A DNA stretch of 64,000 bases from Cyrtodaria siliqua (taxonomy: Eukaryota > Mollusca > Bivalvia > Adapedonta > Hiatellidae). The notes below the pieces were generated by a model. That model was not told where the DNA came from and did no database searches. It saw nothing but the letters and a program-made list of their open reading frames with translations. Position 1 is the first letter of the stretch. Every line of letters begins with the position of its first letter. Below, piece after piece: positions 35,737 to 47,679 of this stretch. A program made the position numbers and the translations under genes. The stretch spans positions 62,001 to 126,000 of the forward strand of contig JAWPHD010003282.1 in NCBI GenBank assembly GCA_037043455.1. Direction: 5' to 3'.

Positions 35737-36376
35737 GAGTATGATAATGGACCTTTGGAAACGGCCGAACACTACATATACACAATATTGCAGTCTCAGT
35801 TTGATTGAGACTGTTCATGAACGGTAGTGAAATATGCTAGCTACCGCTCACGCCCTCTAGCCCCTGGTTTAGCAGAACTCAATATTAATTAAATCAATAG
35901 TACATAATTTTAACCATCCATAAGATGGCATGCATATGGCGGTGGACATAAAGATTTTCTTCCCCCATATCCAGCGACGTATGGTCCTAGTATCTAACAA
36001 AATACTATGCGCCGAAGAGCGAAATAAACAAAATGTAATTTAGTTGGGAGCAACGGCTATGAAGCCTGCATAACACAAGTAACAGTCAAAAGACTAAATT
36101 AAAAAGCAGACAACATATCCTATGAGTGGTTAAACAATACCCAGAGCCTTTTATCGGCCGGAGTAGTGGAACAACCGATTCGAAAATTAAGTAAGAAAAC
36201 AAAAGCAATTGAAAATGTACCACCGATAACTAAATATAAGTATCTCCAAAGATCGAATGAATAACATTCCTGATTGCAAGCGAGGGAAGACATTTTACTG
36301 CCGCCACACTGCACAAGCAACGCCACTGTGCTATAAAAAAGAGTATGATAATGGACCTTTGGAAACGGCCGAACAC
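35737..36376 (+). repeat. 604-bp repeat unit with a direct terminal repeat
   Basis: A 36-bp word (starts GAGTATGATAATGGACCTTT, ends GGCCGAACAC) occurs at 35737-35772 and exactly again at 36341-36376. This is the signature of one full unit plus the start of a second. The body matches 28139-28660. Its first ~110 bp and last ~60 bp (TTACnGCCGCCACACTGCAC) match the start and end of the 279-bp unit, so the short unit looks like an internal deletion derivative. Confidence 0.75.
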
Positions 36377-36614
36377 GTCGCTTATTAAAGAGGAACACGC
36401 GTCAAGTTAGCGTTATATAAACCCAATATCAGTTTGAAAGCAATGATTTTTCTATGCTTGTCAACCCATTTGAGAATTTTAAATCGTGCAATCGTGTTGC
36501 AAGGTGTTACTGGTGAGGTGTTCGTTTAATCAACATGATGTTTAGCTGAAGAAAATCCATTGCGATGCGGACATATAAATGAATAAAATCCCTCCCAGTG
36601 TCTCCAGTACTAAC

Positions 36615-37112
36615 AAAGAAATATAAAATGATCGGACAGGGAAAGTAGCATTCAAGGCGGACAGTCAACCACAAAACACAGAAACAAACACGCAAACAGA
36701 CAAACAAGAAGGCAAAAGTAATATTAAAAGCAAATGACATCACAAACAGAAAAGGGTTGAAAATAGGGCTACCGCCTTGGAACGGTCAGTGGCAAAGTAG
36801 GCCACTGGGGTGTGTGGGGGGTGAGGGGGAGGGGGGGGTTAAACCGGTTATAAGGTGCACCAAACCTCACACGTACCCTACAGTCATCTCATTAAAACAG
36901 GACAGTGTAAATAAAGAAATCACCGCCATGATCTAATCTCTAACCAACAAGGCAGCATCAATAGGCAATATAAGTTAAACACAAATATGCTCGTGTAAAT
37001 ATAATACAAAAAAAAAACACAATAGCCTAGAAAGCCACAATTAAGTTACTCAGAAGCCAGAGCAACAAGAGAATAAAACATTAAGTGCAAGACAAGAAAG
37101 ATCATAGACAAG
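36615..37112 (-). mobile_element. Family A RT-element tail, 5'-truncated
   Basis: Minus strand; runs from the terminal AAAATGATCGGACAGGG through the hairpin (36770-36810, followed by a G-rich expansion at 36811-36838) to AAGATCATAGACAA. No coding part retained. Confidence 0.85.
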
Positions 37113-37524
37113 ATGTACAAGTCACTAAGACCGGATCCGATAGAATCAAACTAAGAGATGTTTGTAAAACATAAATGCCACCCCTCACCAGTTGAAGTAG
37201 ATATTGTGACAATAAACATTGTGAAAAGGTTTCAAGAGGAAATTATTATAAATACTAAAATCATTGAGCGGAAACCGTCAATTTGTTTTACCAACTCAAG
37301 TGTCTCAACTTCATGTGTTCCTAAAGTTATCAGGATGGTTATCGAACTTGACTGAGACATTTTGACCATAAACATTGTGACCAAGTTTCATGCAGACTGC
37401 ATTTTAAATAATTAAGCTAATGTGTGGTAACCGAACTCTGTTAACAAGTCAAGGGCAATAACTCCAGTGTTTCTAATGGAATCACGGGTAAACATAGAGG
37501 CCGTGTAATAGGCCGTGGTCACCG
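37113..37524 (+). repeat. Old dispersed repeat, unclassified
   Basis: Two related halves: TTGTGACAATAAACATTGTGA (37204) and TTGACCATAAACATTGTGAC (37362). Each is followed by a CAAGTTTCATG- or GGTTTCAAG-like phrase. A 65-codon frame covers part of it without domain features. Confidence 0.4.
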
Positions 37525-40500
37525 CACGTCATGGCAGTGTATAGTAGTATATAGAAGAGGAATGTATGGCAGTGTATAGTACTCTATAGGTGAGAATTGT
37601 ATGGCAGTGTGTAGTACTGTAAAGGAGAGGATTGTATGGCAGTGTATAGTACTATATAGGAGAGGAGTGTGTGGCAGTGTATGGTACTATATAGGAAAAG
37701 ATTGTATGGCAGTGTATATGGGATAGGATTGTATGGCACTGTATAATTCTATATAGGAGAGGATTGTATGGCAGTGTATACTACTATATAGGAGAGGATT
37801 GTATGGCAGTGTATAGAACTATATAGGAGAGGATTGTATGGCAGTGTATAGTACTATATAGCAGAGGATTGTATGTCAGTGTATATTACTTTATAGGAGA
37901 GGATTTTTTGGCAGTATAGAGTACTGTATAGGAGAGAAATGTATAGCAGTGTAGAGTGCTCGATAGGAGAGGATTGTATGGCAATGTATAGTATTAAATA
38001 GGAGATGATTGTGTGGCAGTGTACTGTACAATATAGGAAACGATTGTATGGGAGTATATACAGGATAGGATTGTATGGCAGTGTATAGTTCTATATAGGA
38101 GAGGATTGTATGGCAGTGCATAGTATACAGTTATCACATGTGTGTTTGGGGAACAGTCAAAACTGTTTTCCCGAGGTGGAGGGGATGGCAGTGTGAACTG
38201 TTTCCCGAGGCCGATAGGCCGAGGGAAACAGTTCACACTGACATCCCCCGACACCAAGGGAAAACAGTTTTGACTGTTCCCCAAACACACATGTGATAAC
38301 TGTTTTATTACCCGATTAATGTTACTGTACGAAACAGTGAAAATGAAAATTTGTTTTATAATGGGAACATATGGTGAAAAAAGCAACATGACGCACGCAA
38401 ACGAAATTCCAGCACGTGAGGGAAACAGTCGAAACTAAAGCCCGGTAACAGTTCGTTTTCACCGGGAACAGTCTTTTCCTTAGTGAATTAGCAAGAAATG
38501 ACGATATAGCATTTATATAGGACATCAGGTAATAATACTATATAGGAGAGGATTGTATGGCAGTGTATAATACTATATAGGTGAGGATTGTATGGCAGTG
38601 TATAGTACTATATAGGAGAGTATTGTATGGCAGTGTATAGTACTATATAGGAGAGGATTGTATGGCAGTGTATAGTACTATAGCAGAGGATTATACGGTA
38701 GTGTATATTACTTTATAGGAGATTTTTTTGGCAGTGAATAGTACTATATAGGAGAAGAATGTATGGCTGTTCATAGTACTAGATAGGAGAGGATTGTATG
38801 GCAGTGTATAGTGATATATAGGAGAGGATTGTATGGCAGCGTATGGTACTATATAGGAGAAGATAGCATGGCAGTGTATAGTACTATATAGGAGACGATT
38901 ATATGGCAGTGTATAGTACTATATAGGAAAGCATTGTATGGCTGTGTATAGTACTATATTTGAGAGGATTGTATGGCAGTGTATAGTACTATATTGGAGA
39001 GGATTGTATTGCAGTGTATAGTACTATATAGGAGAGGATTGTATGGCAGTGTATAGTACTATATAGGAGAGGATTGTATGGCAGTGTATAGTACTGGATA
39101 GGAGAGGATTTTATGGCAGTGTTTAGTACTATATAGAAAAGGATTGTATGGCAGTATATGGTACTGTATAGGAGAGGATTGTTTGGCAGTATATAGTACT
39201 ATATAGGAGAGGAATGTATGGCAGGGTATAGTACTAGATAGTAGAGGATTGTATGGCAGTGTATAGTACTATATATGAGATGATTGTATGACAGCGTATG
39301 GTACTATATAGGAGAGGATTGTTTGGCAGTATATAGTACTATATAGGAGAGGAATGTATGGCAGGGTATAGTACTAGATAGTAGAGGATTGTATGGCAGT
39401 GTATAGTACTATATAGGAGAGGATTGTATGGCAGTGTATAGTACTATATAGGAGAAGAATGTATGGCAGTGTATAGTACTAGATAGGAGAGGATTGCTTG
39501 GCAGTATATAGTACTGTATAGGAGAGGAATGTATGGCAGTGTATAGTGCTCGATAGGAGAGGTTTGTATGGCAGTGTATAGTACTAAATAGGAGATGATT
39601 GTGTGGCAGTGTACGGTACAATATAGGAAACGATTGTAAGGCAGTGTATACAGGATAGGATTGTATGGAAGTGTATAGTACTATATAGGAGTGGATTGTA
39701 TGGCAGTGTATAGTACTTTATAGGAGAAGAATGTATGGCAGTGTATAGTACTAGATAGGAGAGGATTGCTTGGCAGTATATAGTACTGTATAGGAGAGGA
39801 ATGTATGGCAGTGTATAGTGCTCGATAGGAGAGGTTTGTATGGCAGTGTATAGTACTAAATAGGAGATGATTGTGTGGCAGTGTACGGTACAATATAGGA
39901 AACGATTGTAAGGCAGTGTATACAGGATAGGATTGTATGGCAGTGTATAGTACTATATAGGAGTGGATTGAATGGCAGTGTATAGTACTATATAGGAGAG
40001 TATTGTATGGCAGTGTATATTACTATATAGTTGATGATTGTATGGCAGTGTTTAGTAATATATAGGAAAGGATTTTATGGCAGTGTATAGTACTATATAG
40101 GAGACGATTGTATGACAGTGTATAGTACTATATAGGAAAGCATTGTATGGCTGTGTATAGTACTATATATGAGAGGATTGTATGGCAGTGTATAGTACTA
40201 TATTGGAGAGGATTGTATTGCAGTGTATAGTACTATATAGGAGAGGATTGTAAGGCAGTGTATAGTACTATATAGGAGAGGATTGTATGGCAGTGTATAG
40301 TACTGGATAGGAGAGGATTTTATGGCAGTGTTTAGTACTATATAGAAGAGGATTGTATGGCAGTGTATGGTACTGTATAGGAGAGGATTGAATGGCAGTA
40401 TATAGTACTATATAGGAGAGGAATGTATTGCAGTGTATAGTACTAGATAGGAGAGGATTGTATGGCAGTGTATAGTACTATTTATGAGATGATTGTATGG

Positions 40501-43500
40501 CAGTGTATAGTACTATATAGGAGAGCATTGTATGACACTGTATAGTACTATATAGGAGAGGAGTGTATGGCAGTGTATAGTACTATATAGGAGAAGAATG
40601 TATGGCAGTGTATAGTACTAGATAGGAGAGGATTGTTTGGCAGTATATAGTACTGTATAGGAGAGGAATGTATGCCAGTGTATAGTGCTCGATAGGAGAA
40701 GTTTGTATGGCAGTGTATAGTACTAAATAGGAGATGATTGTGTGGCAGTGTACGGTACAATATAGGAAACGATTATATGGCAGTGTATACAGGATAGGAT
40801 TGTATGGCAGTGTATAATTCTATATATCAGTGGATTGAATGGCAGTGTATAGTACTATATAGGAGAGTATTGTATGGCAGTGTATAATACTATGTAGGTG
40901 ATGACTGTATGGCAGTGTTTAGTACTATATAGGAGAGGATTTTATGGCAGTGTATAGTACTATATAGGAGAGGATTGTATGGTAGTAATTAGTACTATAT
41001 AGGAGAGGATCGTATGGCAGTGTATAGAACTATATAGCAGAGGAGTGTACGGCAGTGTATATTACTTTATAGGAGAGGATTGTTGGCAGTAATGTATAGG
41101 AGAGGAATGTATGACATTTTATAGTTCTAGATAGGAGAGGATTGTATGGCAGTGTATAGTGCTATATAGGAGAGGATTATATGGCAGTGTATGGTACTAT
41201 ATAGGAGACGATAGCATGGCAGTGTAAAGTACTATATAGGAGACGATTGTATGGCAGTGTAGAGTATTATATAGGAAAGCATTGTATGGCTGTGTATAGT
41301 ACTATATATGAGAGGATTGTATGGCAGTGTATAGTACTATATAGGAGAGGATTGTATGGCAGTGTATAGTACTATATAGGAGAGGATTGTATGGCAGTGT
41401 ATGGTACTGTATAGGAGAGGATTGTTTGGCAGTATATAGTACTATATAGGAGAGTAATGTATGGCAGTGAATAGTACTAGATAGGAGTGGATTGTATGGC
41501 AGTGTAAAGTACTATATAGAAGATGATTGTGTGGCAGTGCACGGTACAATATAGGAAACGATTGTATGGCAGTGTATACAGGATAGGATTGTATGGCAGT
41601 GTATACTTATATATAGGAGAGGATTGTAAAGCAGTGTATAGTACTATATAGGAGAGGATTGTATGGCAGTGTATAGTACTATAAAGGTGAGGATTGTATG
41701 GCAGTGTATAGTACTATATAGGAGAAATATTGTATGGCAGTGTATAGTACTATATAGGAGACGATTGTATGGCAGTGTATTGTAATATATAGGAGAGGAT
41801 TGTATGGCAGTGTATAGTACTATATAGCAGAGGATTGTATGACAGTGTATATTACTTCATAGGAGAGGATTTTTTGGCTGTGAATAGTACTATATAGGAG
41901 AGGAATGTATGGCAGTTTATAGTACTATATAGGAGAGAATTGTATGGCAATTTATAGTACTATATAGGAGAGGATAGTATGGTAGTGTATGGTACTATAT
42001 AGGAGAGGATTTTATGGCAGTGTATAGTATTATATAGGTGAGGACTGTATGGCAGTGTATAGTTCTATATAGGAAAGGATTGTATTACTGTGTATAGTAT
42101 TATATAGGAGAAGATTGTATGGCAGTTTATAGTACTATATAGAAGAGGATTGTATGGCAGTGTATATTACTATATAGGAGAGGATTGTATGGCAGTGTAT
42201 AGTACTATATAGGAGAGGATTGTATGACAGTGTATAGTACTATGAAGGGGAGGATTGTATGGCAGTGTATGTTAATATATAAGAGAAGATTGTTTGACAG
42301 TGTATAGTACGATATAGGAGACGAATGTATGGCAGTGTATAGTACTAGATAGGAGAGAATTGTATGGCAGTGTATGGTACTATATAGGAGCCGATTGTTT
42401 GGCAGTATATGTAACTGTATAGGAGAGGATTTTATGACAGTGTATAGTACTATATAGGAGAGGAGTGTATGGCAGTGTATGGTACTACATAGTAGAGGAT
42501 TGTTTGGCAGTGTATAGTACTATATAGGAGAAGATTGTATGGCAGTTTATAGTACTATATAGGAGAGGAATGTATGACAGTGTATAGTACTATATAGGAG
42601 AGGATTGTATGGCAGTGTATATTACCATATAGGCGAGGATTGTATGGCAGTGTATATTACTATACAGGAGAGGATTGTTTGGCAGTGTATAGTATTATAT
42701 AGGAGAAGAATATATGGCAGTGTTTAGTACTAGATAGGAGAGGATTGTATTGCAGTGTATAGTACTATTTTGGAGAGAATTGTATGGCAGTGTATGGTAG
42801 TATATAGGAGATGATTGTATGGCAGTGTGTAGTGCTATATAGGAGAGGACTGTATGGTAGTGTATAGTACTATATAGGAATGGATTGTATGACTGTGTAT
42901 AGTACTTTATAGGAGAGGATTGTATGGAAGTTGACACTACTATATAGGAGAGGATTGTATGGCAGTGTATAGTACTATATAGGAGAGAATTGTATGACAA
43001 TGTATAGTACTATACAGGAGAGGATTGTATGACAGTGTATAGTACTATATAGGAGAGGATTGTATGGCAGTTTATTGTACTATATAGGAGAGGATTGTAT
43101 GGCAGTGTATAGTACTATATAGGAGAGGATTGTATGGCAGTGTATGGTAATATATAGGATAGGATTGTATGGCTGTGTATGGTACTATATAGGAAATGAT
43201 TGTATGACAGTGAATAGTACTATATAGGAGAGGATTGTATGGCTGTGTATAGTACTTTATAGGAGAGGATTGTATGGCAGTGTATAGTACTATATAGGAG
43301 AGGATTGCATGGCAGTGTCTAGTACTATATAGGAGAGGATTGTATGACAGTGTATAGTATTATATTGGAGAGGATTGTATGGCAGAGTATAGTACTACAT
43401 AGGAGAGGATTGTATGGCAGTGTATATTTCTATATAGGCGAGGATTGTATGGAGTGTATAGTACTATATAGTAGATGATTGTATGACATGGTATAGTACT

Positions 43501-43585
43501 ATATAGGAGAGGATTGTATGGCAGTGTATAGTACTATATAGAGAGGATTGTATGGCAGTGTATAGTACTATATAGTATTATACAT
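37525..43585 (+). repeat. 35-bp minisatellite, about 6 kb
   Basis: The unit GTATGGCAGTGTATAGTACT plus ATATAGGAGAGGATT has 35 bp and recurs roughly 160 times with point variants. Higher-order structure is visible. A variant block containing GGTACAATATAGGAAACGAT and then GTATACAGGATAGGATTGTA recurs near 38030, 39620, 39890, 40760 and 41550. 39409-39680 repeats almost exactly as 39681-39952 (272-bp step). Several minus frames of 61-101 codons (ILSYIVLYTAIQSSPI-type repeats) are products of the satellite. The array is interrupted once, at 38126-38535. Confidence 0.95.
38126..38535. mobile_element. 410-bp insertion with a long palindrome inside the 35-bp satellite
   Basis: The satellite reads GCATAGTA up to 38125 and resumes TACTATATAGG at 38536, so the inserted block is flanked by TA. 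The first ~177 bp (38127-38303) form a hairpin. The 45-bp outer arm from ACAGTTATCACATGTGTGTT pairs with the arm ending ACACATGTGATAACTGT. Inner arms GTGAACTGTTTCCC and GGGAAACAGTTCAC are perfect. The rest (38304-38535) has smaller AACAGTC/GACTGTT words and TTATTACC-like words near the right end. No ORF. Likely a non-autonomous foldback-type element; class unknown. Confidence 0.7.
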
Positions 43586-44330
43586 ACGTCACTTATTTAT
43601 ATACTATTTGCTAAGTAAAGATGTCATTCAAGTCTCACACCTCTATTATCTTCCATGAAAGCTCATAAACAAAAGGAAAACAGAAAATAATTCTGTTTGT
43701 TTCTCATTTAAGTCATTTTTAAAAATTTGAAAGAAAATAAACAAAAGTTTCCTTGGCTTAAGCATGCATACAGCTGAAGTATAACATATAGATGATATAG
43801 AATATCCTATGTTGATATGAGGTTCAATCAAACTTCAGGTTTCAGAAGTATTTGACAGAAGCACCATATATTCATTCCTCTGGCCTGTAAAACACAGATG
43901 ATACAGCTATATAGTGCCATTTTGTATGTTTATAGGGTCAAATAAATAAAAGTGAGAAATAACAACAACTGGCTAACTCATGTATTGCATTGTTTAATTT
44001 AATAATGTTGGCTATACTGAAAATGTTAAACCAACAACAAGCATTGTGCCCAGCTTTGAAGATCAGATGTTGGAAAGCGCTGTACCATAACCCTATGGAG
44101 CGCTGTACCATAACCCTATGGAGCGTCTACAACTGAGCTTGCAGCATCCCTGCAGTTCTACAAGCGAGAAGGTTATGCATGTTTGTATGCCGATATAAAT
44201 AGAGAGTGGGGTAGATATGTTCATTCCTGTTGGGGCCATATAACTCCTTTTGTGTTGATGCGTTTTAAAAGCTAATACTTCCGGTGCAACACATTTGAGA
44301 AAGCAGATACAATTGAAATAGTACATTAAC
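43586..44330. repeat. Direct duplication, copy 1 (partner 44604-45262)
   Basis: Begins ATACGTCACTTATTTATATA directly after the satellite; the partner begins with the same word. It is collinear for about 650-700 bp. It carries an extra short tandem repeat CGCTGTACCATAACCCTATGGAG at 44079-44122. Non-coding; the minus frames are partly shared between copies but lack domain features. Confidence 0.85.
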
Positions 44331-44603
44331 TATATTGGAGACAGTGATAATATTCTAGATTTAATATAATGTAAGATTGAATATCGAATATGTTAAATTA
44401 TGTCATGACGTTTTATGTTAGATTCATTTTCTTAACGTTGAGAGGAAATAACTGTCTGTATTAAGTCTTCCTGGTTAATTTTAAAATCGGTTTACTTTTT
44501 GTTTCGTCCGTTAGTACGTGTTACCTTGTGGAAATGTCAAGGGATACCTTTTGGGCAGAAACGGTTAACTTTTGGGTAAGGGGCTACCATTTAATTTTCC
44601 CAG
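44331..44603. other. Spacer between the direct duplicates
   Basis: Unique-looking AT-rich sequence; nothing recognised. Confidence 0.5.
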
Positions 44604-45262
44604 ATACGTCACTTATTTATATACTATTTGCTAAGTAGAGATGGCATTCAGGTCTCTCACCTCTATTATCTTACATAAAAGCTCAAAGACAAAAGGAAAA
44701 CAGAAAGTAATTCTATTTTTTCTTCATTTAAGCCATTTTAAACATAAAAAAGATTTCCATTGCTTAAGCATGCATACATGCATACATCTGAAGTATACCA
44801 TATAGATGATATAGAATATCCTATGTTGGAATGAGGTTCAATCAAATTTCACGTTTCAGAAGTATTTGACAGAAGCACCATATATTCATTCCTCTGGCCT
44901 GTAAAACACAGATGATACAGCTAGATAGTTTGTATGTTTATAGGGTCAAATTAATAAAAGTGAGAAATAACAACAACCTGGCTAACTCATGTATTGCATT
45001 GTTTTAATTTAATAATATTGGCTATACTGAAAATATTAAACAAACAACAAGCATTTTGCCCAGCTTTGAAGATCAGATGTTGGAAAGCTCTGTAGAGTAA
45101 CCCTATGGAGCGTCTACAACTGAGCTTGCAGCAACTCTGCAGTTCTACAAGCGAGAAGGTTATGCATGTTTGTATGACGATGTAAATTGAGAGTGGGGTA
45201 GATATGTTCATTCCCGTTGGCGCCATATAACCCCTTTTGTGTTGGTGCGTCGTAAAAGTTAA
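44604..45262. repeat. Direct duplication, copy 2
   Basis: Collinear with 43586-44270. Homology stops at GTAAAAGTTAATTC, immediately before the acceptor of the exon at 45279, so that exon is present only once. Confidence 0.85.
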
Positions 45263-45278
45263 TTCAACTTTATTTCAG

Positions 45279-45372
45279 AAAACGTTACCAGGCTGCGACG
45301 ATGCCAATTGTGGTCCGGGACAAAAATGTGAAGTGGCCCATGACGATGTCGCTCTTTCCTGTGTTTTCAGAG
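45279..45372 (+). CDS. Internal exon: follistatin-N-terminal (FOLN)-like Cys module
   Basis: The acceptor CAACTTTATTTCAG precedes 45279. The donor GT lies at 45373-45374 (AGAG|GTTTGT, weaker than consensus). In phase 0 the exon reads CDDANCGPGQKCEV...LSC, with spacing C-x4-C-x5-C-x10-C. This is the pattern of FOLN modules in follistatin and SPARC-type secreted proteins, including the CGPGxKC core. The exon ends in phase 1, the phase at which the sushi exon at 47475 begins. It probably belongs to one multi-domain extracellular protein with that exon. Other exons are not identified in this window, so the gene is partial. Domain call from spacing. Confidence 0.55.
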
Positions 45373-45394
45373 GTTTGTGTTTTGGTTCCATAAT

Positions 45395-47225
45395 TAAAAG
45401 CTACACACAACAAGTTATCTGACTTCATATTTACAAGGAGTAACAGGTATAACAAACCAATAAGGAATACTATTTTCAACTACAACAAATTAGTTTCTGA
45501 CACTAAATAACACTCATAAGGAATGTGAGTATATATCATCAACATGGTGCTATGCTCCGGCAGGTCATGTCATCACTGTTATTTTTTATATTTTAAATAA
45601 ACGTATTCGGCATTTGTTTTCTAAAGGTCCGAAATATAGATAGCCTTCACTCATTGATTTTAATGCATGTCATGTCAAATTGCCCACTTCATTTAGGAAT
45701 TTAGTATAAAATGGTGTGTCGTAGAGAACGTGCGGACCCAGACTCTCTTACTTGGAAAAATGTCAAGCACGTCTACCATCTCGTGAAGGATTTCCCTTTA
45801 ATCGAACCCAACAGTTAAATAATCTCTATGTCTGACTGCCGTTTAAGAAGATCAAGTTAAATAATATTGCGCTAAAGCTGATGAAAAGCGTATGAAAACT
45901 CTGGGAATAATTTATTTTGGTGTAGTAAAAATTCAGGAGACGTTCTTGATAAAATTTGCAATAAATGTCAAATTTCATCTATTAGAACGTATGCCTTCTC
46001 TACACTATATACAACCTGCAATTTAGAAACTTTCACTATCTGGACTAACTACCGTGTATAGACAAATTATTGGTATCCCTATGGGTACGAACTGTGCACC
46101 TCTTGTCGCAGATTTGTTCTTATACTGTCATGAAAGAGATTGCATGTTGAATCTTACATACAATTGAGGTCTTTAATGACACCTCTCGGTATTTAACATC
46201 GACAATAAAAACTGAAAAGGGGATAGTGAGACAATCCTGTCATTTCTTCTATAGTTAATAATATCATCCTAAGGAACTTCAACTCAACAAAGCTAAAGCT
46301 AACATTTCTGATAATGTCGTTTCTTTTCTTGATTTACATCTCTCTATTGAACATGGCGAAATAATTAGTGAATCTATGACAAGAGAGGTGATTTTAATTT
46401 TGATATTGTCAATTATATCCATTTAAATTGGGATGTTTCCCGAGCTACTTCTTATGGAGTCTATGTTTCCCATATTATTCGTTTCTCTAGAGCTTGTAGA
46501 CGTGTTGCGGACTTTAATAATCGTAATATTTATATAACTAAAAAGCTACTCCGTTACCATAATCCTCGAAACACCTTTGTAAAATTGTATTATCCTATCC
46601 TTGTTCATATTACTTTCATACAATCGTTTTAAAAAGTTCATCAAAAAAGAAGTTATAGCCCTATCGTTTTGCAACGCACTGCATGTTTAGAGGTTGACCC
46701 ATTTACAGTTCGGACAGATTGTGAACCCTATGATGAACGCCTACCTAAATCCTCATAGGACGATAGCCTCATATGACGATAGCGTTTGATGTTTGTCTTA
46801 ATGTCTTGTCGTTCCCTTAACGGAGTGTCCCCTTGTTGCTGCTGTGCCTTCTTTAGTACTTGCTTTGTAGCTTTCTAGTTATTTTTATGTTATATATACA
46901 TGATCATTTATGTGTTTTACTTATATTTCCTATTAACGCTGTCTTGTTTGTTAGAGAATATAACCTGGTGGGTATATCGTTATTTACACTCTCCTCCCGA
47001 TTTATGGGGATGGCAGTATGGTAATAGTGAGGTTTGGTGCACCCTAGAACCAGGTTTAAACCGCAGCGGGGTTTTTTTCAACTGTCTTTTTGCAACTGAC
47101 CGTTCCAAATGTGGTAACGCTATTCTCTACCTGTTTGTGTGTCTGTGACGTCACATGCCTTGCCTCTTATTAACATTTTAATGCGTGTTTTGGTGACACA
47201 CTGTGAAAGCTACATTTTCGACTTT
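45395..47225 (+). mobile_element. Decayed family A-like RT element inside an intron
   Basis: Collinear with 49470-52100. Surviving pieces are the N-terminal part (YTQQVI; NNTIFNYNK-like segment near 45460), then LLGLTTVYRQIIGIPMGTNCAPLVADLF (about 46040-46120), FLDLHLSIEHGE near 46325, a C-terminal LQRTACLEVDPFTV segment near 46670, and the tail from 46740. Many frameshifts and deletions, and motif A is unrecognisable. It lies in the same orientation as the presumed host gene, between its FOLN and sushi exons. Confidence 0.75.
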
Positions 47226-47474
47226 TATACCTATTTTTAACTGAGTGATGCTCGATTAAACATAACAACATAATCACTAACCATATATTTCCCTTGGAAG
47301 TTTACTTAAAGATGGTTCTGCTTTGGAAACAAGCGAATCACATACAATGTCATACCCATTGCCCTCTTACATGCACGATTGTGGACATCTAAGTAATTGT
47401 GTGGACACGATACGTCGATAACTTAACACACTACGCACGGAACTCATATTTCAGTTTATTTTACTTTATAACAG

Positions 47475-47636
47475 AATGCCCCACTTTGCAAGAACCGCTG
47501 AATGCGATAACTTTAGGAAACGAAAGATCCATTGGTGCAAGGGTATGTTTCAGCTGCGTGGCGGAATATCCACGTGCATTACTCTGCCTCCAGTGTGAGA
47601 AGAACGGAACATGGAAAGGTGCCTCACCACAGTGTG
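47475..47636 (+). CDS. Internal exon: sushi/CCP domain
   Basis: The acceptor TTTATAACAG and consensus donor GTGTG|GTAAGTTT bound a 162-bp exon, phase 1 at both ends, as is usual for sushi (complement control protein) modules. The translation starts ECPTL and continues through PLNAITLG, GARVCFSC, YPRALLCLQC, NGTWKGASPQC. This gives the four framework Cys (with an extra pair, FSC/LQC region), the GxxVxFSC block, the Trp before the last Cys and the final PxC. Such modules mediate protein binding in secreted and cell-surface proteins. Together with the FOLN-like exon this suggests a secreted mosaic protein, partial here. The minus frame over it is a shadow. Confidence 0.75.
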
Positions 47637-47679
47637 GTAAGTTTGTTTTTTTCGGCCAGTAGAGCATATATGGGATAAC

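Noticed and set aside
37891..43000. Several 60-130 codon minus frames (repeating SPIQYSTLPHN-type translations)
   Set aside because: Products of the 35-bp satellite; the period is not a multiple of three and frames end at random.
45876..45905. CTGATGAAAAGCGTATGAAAAC, which looks like hammerhead core pieces
   Set aside because: It aligns with RT coding sequence at 50460-50490, where the core is absent, and no stem II can form.
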